Source: CAZGQY01 sp964528035 | Lineage (GTDB): Bacteria > Pseudomonadota > Gammaproteobacteria > Methylococcales > UBA1147 | Assembly (NCBI GenBank): GCA_964528035.1 | Contig: CAZGQY010000154.1 | Span: 1-9,999 of the forward strand | DNA: 9,999 nucleotides | Direction of reading: 5' to 3' | Shown: positions 6,705 to 9,999 of the stretch, piece after piece | Position numbering within the stretch: position 1 is the first letter of the stretch | Layout of the letters: every line of letters starts with the position of its first letter | Translations under genes and position numbers: made by a program | Notes under the pieces: model-generated | Seen by the model: the letters and a program-made list of their open reading frames with translations, nothing else | What the model was told of the DNA's origin: nothing | Databases searched by the model: none

Positions 6705-6742
6705 AAAATCATTCAATGCAACGAATTAAAATCATTCAATGC
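6705..6742 (+). repeat. 15-bp direct repeat around the macro-domain start codon
   Basis: AAAATCATTCAATGC occurs at 6705-6719 and again at 6728-6742, 23 bases apart. The ATG of the first copy is the preferred start of the macro-domain gene. The ATG of the second copy is out of frame and lies inside the codons for Gln-Cys. This looks like a small local duplication that may have created or moved the start. Confidence 0.75.
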
Positions 6743-7228
6743 GACATTACCCAATTGCAAGTAGATGCAATCGTTAATGCTGCTAATAATTCACTGTTGG
6801 GTGGTGGCGGAGTCGATGGCGCAATTCACGCCGCAGCCGGACCCGAATTATTGCAGGAATGCAGAACCCTGGGTGGTTGTGAAACTGGCCAGGCAAAAAT
6901 TTCTAAAGCGTATAATTTGCCTGCCAATTATATTATCCATACTGTAGGACCCATTTGGTCTGGAGGTCAACAAAACGAGGCAGCATTATTAGCTTCCTGT
7001 TACCGCAACACAATGCAGATCGCAAAGCAGAACCAGATATTTACCCTTGCGTTTCCTGCCATATCCTGTGGTGTCTACGGCTACCCAATCGAGCAAGCTG
7101 CGGAGATTGCGATCAGGACTTTGATTGCCTGCCTCGAAACAGACACGAAAATCACGCTGATTCAGTTAGTCTGTTTCAGTCATGAGGTAGAAACCATTTA
7201 CACAGACTGTTTGGAACAAGTTTCGTAG
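6716..7228 (+). CDS. macro-domain protein, YmdB-type ADP-ribose/O-acetyl-ADP-ribose hydrolase family
   Basis: This is a single macro domain of 170 aa from ATG 6716. Family landmarks are all present: QCDIT (8-12) at the adenine pocket, VNAANNSLLGGGGVDGAIH (20-38) with the catalytic-site Asn and the glycine loop plus Asp, GCETGQAKIS (54-63), YIIHTVGP (72-79), and FPAISCGVYGYP (113-124) for diphosphate and distal ribose binding. These proteins bind ADP-ribose and commonly deacetylate O-acetyl-ADP-ribose or remove ADP-ribose from acidic residues in the cytoplasm. The loop reads ISCGVYGYP where Escherichia coli YmdB has Thr for this Cys. ATG 6674 would add 14 residues (FSKAITQNFKNHS) not typical of the family, so the downstream start is preferred. 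Neither has a clear Shine-Dalgarno. It stands alone, with gaps on both sides, and may have its own promoter. Confidence 0.9.
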   Translation: MQRIKIIQCDITQLQVDAIVNAANNSLLGGGGVDGAIHAAAGPELLQECRTLGGCETGQAKISKAYNLPANYIIHTVGPIWSGGQQNEAALLASCYRNTMQIAKQNQIFTLAFPAISCGVYGYPIEQAAEIAIRTLIACLETDTKITLIQLVCFSHEVETIYTDCLEQVS

Positions 7229-7322
7229 TTTATATTCTTTAGCCTGTGTGGCAAACACCTTCAACACTTTATCCTTGTTAAAATACTGACCAGTAAGCTG
7301 ACATTGGAAATGGCGTAATAAC

Positions 7323-7721
7323 ATGACAAAAAAAATCGACCGTAACGACGAAGAATGGCAGGAATTACTTACACCCTCACAATTTCAGATTTGTCGAAAA
7401 AAAGCCACTGAACGCCCGTTTACGGGCAAGTATTACGATTGTAAAACAAAGGGGATTTATCACTGCGTCTGTTGTGACAGCCCGTTGTTTGATTCTTCCA
7501 GTAAATATGACTCGGGCTCAGGGTGGCCCAGTTTTTGGGACACATTGGATGCAGACGCAATAGACAGTGTTACCGATTCGAGCCTCGGAATGCAACGCAC
7601 CGAAATCCTCTGTTCCGATTGTGGCTCGCATCTGGGGCATGTTTTTAACGACGGCCCAAAACCGACAGGTCTACGTTATTGCATCAACTCCGAATCCCTG
7701 GATTTAAAAACAGGTGAGTAA
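7323..7721 (+). CDS. msrB: peptide-methionine (R)-S-oxide reductase MsrB
   Basis: Repairs oxidised proteins by reducing methionine-R-sulfoxide, using thioredoxin. At 132 aa it is the usual size of a free-standing cytoplasmic MsrB. It shows TERPFTGKY (29-37), two CxxC zinc pairs (C48/C51 and C97/C100), GWPSFW (67-72), the HLGHVFNDGPKPTGLRYCINS block (103-123) and the catalytic Cys120 in RYCINS. The position just before GWPSF is Ser66, where many MsrBs, including the Neisseria PilB domain, have the resolving Cys (SGCGWPSF). Cys24 in QFQICRKK is the only other non-zinc, non-catalytic candidate near the N-terminus apart from Cys40, and may act as an alternative resolving residue. It abuts the next gene (TAA then ATG), and AGGTGAG inside its last codons is the ribosome binding site of that gene. 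Confidence 0.95.
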   Translation: MTKKIDRNDEEWQELLTPSQFQICRKKATERPFTGKYYDCKTKGIYHCVCCDSPLFDSSSKYDSGSGWPSFWDTLDADAIDSVTDSSLGMQRTEILCSDCGSHLGHVFNDGPKPTGLRYCINSESLDLKTGE

Positions 7722-9041
7722 ATGAAAAGTATTGATTCATCCATTCTGCAACATGCACAGGATCTACTCAGCTTTATTGATCAAAGCCCCAGTCCCTGGC
7801 ACGCAGTTGCGTCAATAGAAGATCTGCTCAGTGAGCGTGATTATATTTGCCTGGATGAAACTCAAGCCTGGAAATTACAACAGGGGGGACGCTATTACGT
7901 TGTACGAGACGGGTCATCCGTTATCTGTTTTACGATTGGCAAAAAAACCTTGTCCAAAACCGGATTTCGGATCATCGGCGCACATACCGACTCTCCCGGC
8001 TTTCGCATCAAGCCCAATGCTGCAGCCACTTCAAAGGGAATCATTCGACTCGGCGTAGAAATATACGGGGGCCCCATACTGGCCACTTTTACTGACCGCG
8101 ATTTAAGCCTGGCCGGACGTGTTACATTTAAAACTGAAAATGATTGCTTAGAGACCCAGCGGGTAAGTTTTACAGACCCCATACTCAGGCTACCCAATTT
8201 AGCCATTCACATGAATAGAAAGGTTAATGAGGAGGGTTTGAAACTGGACAAACAAAATCAGCTAGCCTTGATTCTTAGTTCTGTTCAGCAGGGACTGGAA
8301 CCCCCATCAGTATTTCTTCAAATGCTGGGATCGCAATTAAATATTGATCCAACTTCAATTCTTTCCTGGGATTTGGCTGTTTGTGATACTCAAAAAGGAG
8401 TTCTCTATGGCCCCAGCAATGAATATCTGGCGAACAGCCAATTAGATAACCTTGCCTCCTGCCATGCCGCAATAACCGCCCTGCTGGATCAATCTTCACA
8501 AGAATCTGAAGCAACCAATATTTGCGCATTCTTCGATCACGAAGAAATTGGCAGCCAAAGCATGAAAGGAGCGGATGGTAACTTTTTACCCGACATTTTG
8601 GAGCGTATAGCCGCCTCGTTGAAACTGAAAACCGATGCCTATAAACAAGCGCTGGCAAACAGTTTCATCATTAGTGCCGATATGGCTCACGCTTTCCAAC
8701 CAAACTTTTCCGCTGCTTATGAACCCGATCATCCTGTGTTCGTAAATCAGGGCCCGGTCATAAAAATAAACGCTAATCAGCGTTACTCGTCAGAAAGCAT
8801 TTCAGACGCACGCTTTATTCGCTTGTGTGAGGATGTAAAAACGCCCTGGCAAAAATACACACACCGCAGCAACTTGCCTTGTGGAAGCACAATTGGTCCA
8901 ATGACTTCGGCCCGGTTGGGAATTCGCAGCGTAGACGTCGGCAATCCCATGTGGGCAATGCACAGCATTCGAGAGAGTGCCGGTGTAATCGACCACAGTT
9001 ACATTACGCAGGTGTTCACTCATTTTTTTTCCGGCGGGTGA
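7722..9041 (+). CDS. apeB: M18 family aminopeptidase (ApeB / DAP2 type)
   Basis: A dinuclear zinc aminopeptidase that removes N-terminal residues from peptides in the cytoplasm and usually forms a tetrahedral dodecamer. The length of 439 aa is full-length for bacterial ApeB. Visible landmarks are PSPWHAV (22-28), GAHTDSPGFRIKP (86-98) with metal ligand His88, NSQLDNL (238-244) with bridging Asp242, FDHEEIGS (271-278) with catalytic Glu274 and ligand Glu275, SADMAHA (318-324) with Asp320, and MHSIRE (413-418) with ligand His414. All are intact. The small change NSQLDNL for the commoner NSRLDNL is probably harmless. The ATG directly follows the msrB stop with AGGTGA about 8 bases ahead, so the two genes form an operon with coupled translation. 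A strong terminator follows about 85 bases after the stop. Confidence 0.95.
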   Translation: MKSIDSSILQHAQDLLSFIDQSPSPWHAVASIEDLLSERDYICLDETQAWKLQQGGRYYVVRDGSSVICFTIGKKTLSKTGFRIIGAHTDSPGFRIKPNAAATSKGIIRLGVEIYGGPILATFTDRDLSLAGRVTFKTENDCLETQRVSFTDPILRLPNLAIHMNRKVNEEGLKLDKQNQLALILSSVQQGLEPPSVFLQMLGSQLNIDPTSILSWDLAVCDTQKGVLYGPSNEYLANSQLDNLASCHAAITALLDQSSQESEATNICAFFDHEEIGSQSMKGADGNFLPDILERIAASLKLKTDAYKQALANSFIISADMAHAFQPNFSAAYEPDHPVFVNQGPVIKINANQRYSSESISDARFIRLCEDVKTPWQKYTHRSNLPCGSTIGPMTSARLGIRSVDVGNPMWAMHSIRESAGVIDHSYITQVFTHFFSGG

Positions 9042-9126
9042 TTTTTCTACTTATCAATCTCGAGTGACACAACACGAATAATCATGATTGTTTGTTCATG
9101 GCTACCAACCTAATAAGCTATACCCG

Positions 9127-9157
9127 AAAAAGCCCTTGTTATTAGCAAGGGCCTTTT
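9127..9157 (+). terminator. intrinsic terminator after msrB-apeB
   Basis: GCCCTTG (9132-9138) pairs with CAAGGGC (9146-9152) around a 7-nt loop. An A run (9127-9131) sits before it and TTTT (9154-9157) after it, pairing across one unpaired C. The A/T flanks make it plausible in both directions, but there is no gene close by on the minus strand that needs it. Confidence 0.85.
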
Positions 9158-9193
9158 GTTGGACGTCCGAAACTAAAAGTCGATCGGCGTTTC

Positions 9194-9207
9194 TCAAATT
9201 AATTTGA
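9194..9207. repeat. 14-bp perfect palindrome
   Basis: TCAAATTAATTTGA reads the same on both strands. It stands in the non-coding stretch just after the terminator, with no gene start nearby on the plus strand. It could be an operator-like site or an AT-rich chance palindrome. Confidence 0.4.
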
Positions 9208-9269
9208 ATAGCTGGTGCAGTAGTTGACCAGAATAGTAAATTACATTAAGTGGGAGCATCCTGATTTTT

Positions 9270-9485
9270 ACATCTGCTCGTTCGGGCCGAGCAGATGCAT
9301 CCATTCCTGGCTGCGAATTCGTTAGAAGATTGAGTTGCACCGGAACGATAAGTTATCGCTTGACTGCATCGAGCCGTACGCGCCGACCACAAACATCCAG
9401 ATTTTTGTGTAGCGGCTCTGGAAGACGATGTGGAAACATATTCAACAGCACGTTTACAGCGGCTGGTTCTTGCCTACCACAAACA
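9270..9485. repeat. three diverged copies of a 30-bp core (about 60 bp with flanks)
   Basis: Cores at 9270-9299, 9366-9395 and 9456-9485 are spaced 96 and 90 bp apart, both multiples of three. Read on the minus strand in the frame of the small ORF at 9698 they give C-I-C-S-A-R-T-S-R-C, C-L-W-S-A-R-T-A-R-C and C-L-W-stop-A-R-T-S-R-C, with many codon differences that leave the residue unchanged. Read on the plus strand in one other frame they give LHLLVRAEQMHP, LHRAVRADHKHP and LQRLVLAYHKHS. Both frames share the same variable base as their third position, so the repeat itself cannot decide which strand codes. The plus frame is broken by several stops between the first two copies; the minus frame by one TAG. 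Confidence 0.6.
9271..9297. repeat. strong 10-bp hairpin
   Basis: CATCTGCTCG (9271-9280) and CGAGCAGATG (9288-9297) are perfect reverse complements around a 7-nt GC-rich loop. No T tract follows on either strand, so it is not a standard terminator. It is one of the three copies of the local repeat, and the other two copies do not fold this way. Confidence 0.7.
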
Positions 9486-9698
9486 TTCGCTGGTCGTTGT
9501 TGCCGACATCAATTCGTTGCTTTTATCACTATCTTTTGGCTGCGAAATCCCAACCGTGGGAATTAACAGCGCAATGCATAATGCAAGCCCGGTACGCCAG
9601 TATATTATTGGTTTAGATTCGCTCTGATCAGATGGTTGTTTTATCGAATTCGTGCTGTCTGAATTTAAGTTGTTGCCTGATAAACTGTCGTTTTTCAT
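9474..9698 (-). CDS. small membrane or secreted protein, possibly truncated by an in-frame TAG
   Basis: No family is recognised. ATG at 9698 is preceded by AGGAAAAGGAAACGGGAAC, the best purine-rich ribosome binding site in this region, and by an AT-rich leader. The 74-aa product has a polar Ser/Asn-rich N-terminus, one hydrophobic segment (about residues 37-51, LALCIALLIPTVGIS) and a polar tail ending SECLW. After the TAG at 9476-9474 the same frame stays open for 75 more codons to TAA at 9248-9246. It twice more contains a C-x-x-S-A-R-T-x-R-C motif, where the TAG replaces a TCG serine codon of the second copy. The gene may therefore be a 150-codon gene cut by one C-to-A change, or the downstream repeats may be unrelated. 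A plus-strand frame (about 9364-9627) over the same DNA also looks protein-like but lacks a ribosome binding site. Confidence 0.4.
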   Translation of the reverse strand: MKNDSLSGNNLNSDSTNSIKQPSDQSESKPIIYWRTGLALCIALLIPTVGISQPKDSDKSNELMSATTTSECLW

Positions 9699-9879
9699 GT
9701 TCCCGTTTCCTTTTCCTGTTGTATGAAAGATGATCAGTTGTACTCCTCACTGTCGACGACTAGTTTAGGTGGCTTATATTCGATGGTCTGTTACATATTC
9801 CCCGAAAAAATATGCACTATTTACCTTCAGATTTTATCTACTTTAATATGCAACGTACTCTACTACAGGAAAGAATTTA
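9699..9879. other. non-coding stretch, nothing identifiable
   Basis: This AT-rich spacer lies upstream of the minus-strand small ORF. On the minus strand it includes GAATATAAG-like sequence that could serve as a promoter, but no convincing -35/-10 pair. There is no RNA gene and no long inverted repeat. Confidence 0.4.
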
Positions 9880-9911
9880 GGAACTTAGGGGTCAAGGAAC
9901 TTAGGGGTCAA
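9880..9911 (+). repeat. perfect tandem 16-bp repeat
   Basis: GGAACTTAGGGGTCAA is present twice with no spacer (9880-9895 and 9896-9911). From memory, a GGAACTTAGGGGTCA-type sequence is often found beside IS200/IS605-like Y1 (REP-associated) transposase genes in Gammaproteobacteria. No such gene is complete here. The stop codon of the minus-strand gene at the window end lies within the second copy. Confidence 0.8.
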
Positions 9912-9999
9912 TCATATTTTACTATATATAAACCTTCTTCAAGAGCCTTAATCTCACCCTTAAGCAAACCGCTCGCAATCTCTTTTCTGGTTTTGTGTA
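9908..9999 (-). CDS. 3' end of a minus-strand gene, runs off the window (partial, unrecognised)
   Basis: On the minus strand the frame from the window edge is open for 29 codons to TGA (9910-9908). It reads KTRKEIASGLLKGEIKALEEG and ends LYIVKYD. The Lys/Glu/Leu pattern is that of a genuine amphipathic helix followed by a strand, unlike a random frame. The family cannot be told from so short a piece. The stop falls inside the tandem GGAACTTAGGGGTCAA repeat, so gene end and repeat are physically linked, as would be seen at the edge of a mobile element. Confidence 0.45.
   Translation of the reverse strand, partial: HKTRKEIASGLLKGEIKALEEGLYIVKYD

Noticed and set aside
7229..7322. Possible promoter upstream of msrB (TTCAAC ... 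TACTGA, or TAAAAT)
   Set aside because: Spacing or box matches are too weak to choose one; a promoter is expected here but cannot be placed.
8275..8658. 127-codon minus-strand frame
   Set aside because: It is antisense to the intact, motif-complete M18 aminopeptidase.
9301..9340. GAATTCGTTAGA resembling the right end of an integron attC site
   Set aside because: No matching RYYYAAC partner or attC-like stem at a suitable distance was found, and no integrase is present.
9330..9566. 78-codon plus-strand frame with Cys/Arg-rich product
   Set aside because: TTG start without a ribosome binding site and biased composition; it overlaps the local repeats in the frame with the poorest conservation between copies.
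9430..9627. 65-codon plus-strand frame ending IIGLDSL
   Set aside because: It looks protein-like and carries the repeat motif, but has no ribosome binding site and is open only from a TGA at 9361. The minus-strand ORF has the better start, so this is kept only as an alternative in the findings.

Overview
The window reads as a gammaproteobacterial chromosome segment with mixed base composition. The evidence is the style of the prepilin genes, an ApeB-type M18 aminopeptidase, an MsrB and a YmdB-type macro protein. No species can be named from the sequence alone.

Region 1 (1-6481, all on +) is a tightly packed cluster for a type IV filament (type IV pilus / type II secretion-like). In order it holds: the 3' end of an unrecognised upstream gene; a PilO/GspM-like inner-membrane protein; a small secreted MshK/PilP-like protein; a large GspK-like prepilin without Glu5; a second prepilin of the same family; an ABC-2 type permease; a membrane-anchored helical-repeat (TPR-like) protein; a third prepilin; and the ABC ATPase that should pair with the permease. 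Junctions are ATGA overlaps, zero-base joints or gaps of about 30 bases or less, except for a 101-base gap before the third prepilin. The striking point is that the two halves of an ABC transporter and the TPR-like protein are interleaved with the prepilins, which suggests that one machine or one regulated process uses both. The motor ATPase, platform protein and secretin are not in the window and would be expected upstream.

Region 2 (6482-9041, +) is housekeeping and repair. A macro-domain (ADP-ribose related) protein follows a 190-base gap that carries two identical-consensus CCTGA-N2-TCAGG dyads. Then comes an msrB-apeB pair with no spacing between the genes. The pair ends in a clear intrinsic terminator at about 9127-9157.

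Region 3 (9042-9999) is accessory-looking. It holds a 14-bp palindrome, a strong 10-bp hairpin, three diverged copies of a short module spaced 90 and 96 bp apart, a minus-strand small ORF with a good ribosome binding site and one membrane segment, a perfect tandem 16-bp repeat, and the 3' end of a minus-strand gene that runs off the window. No complete transposase, tRNA, rRNA or CRISPR array is visible.
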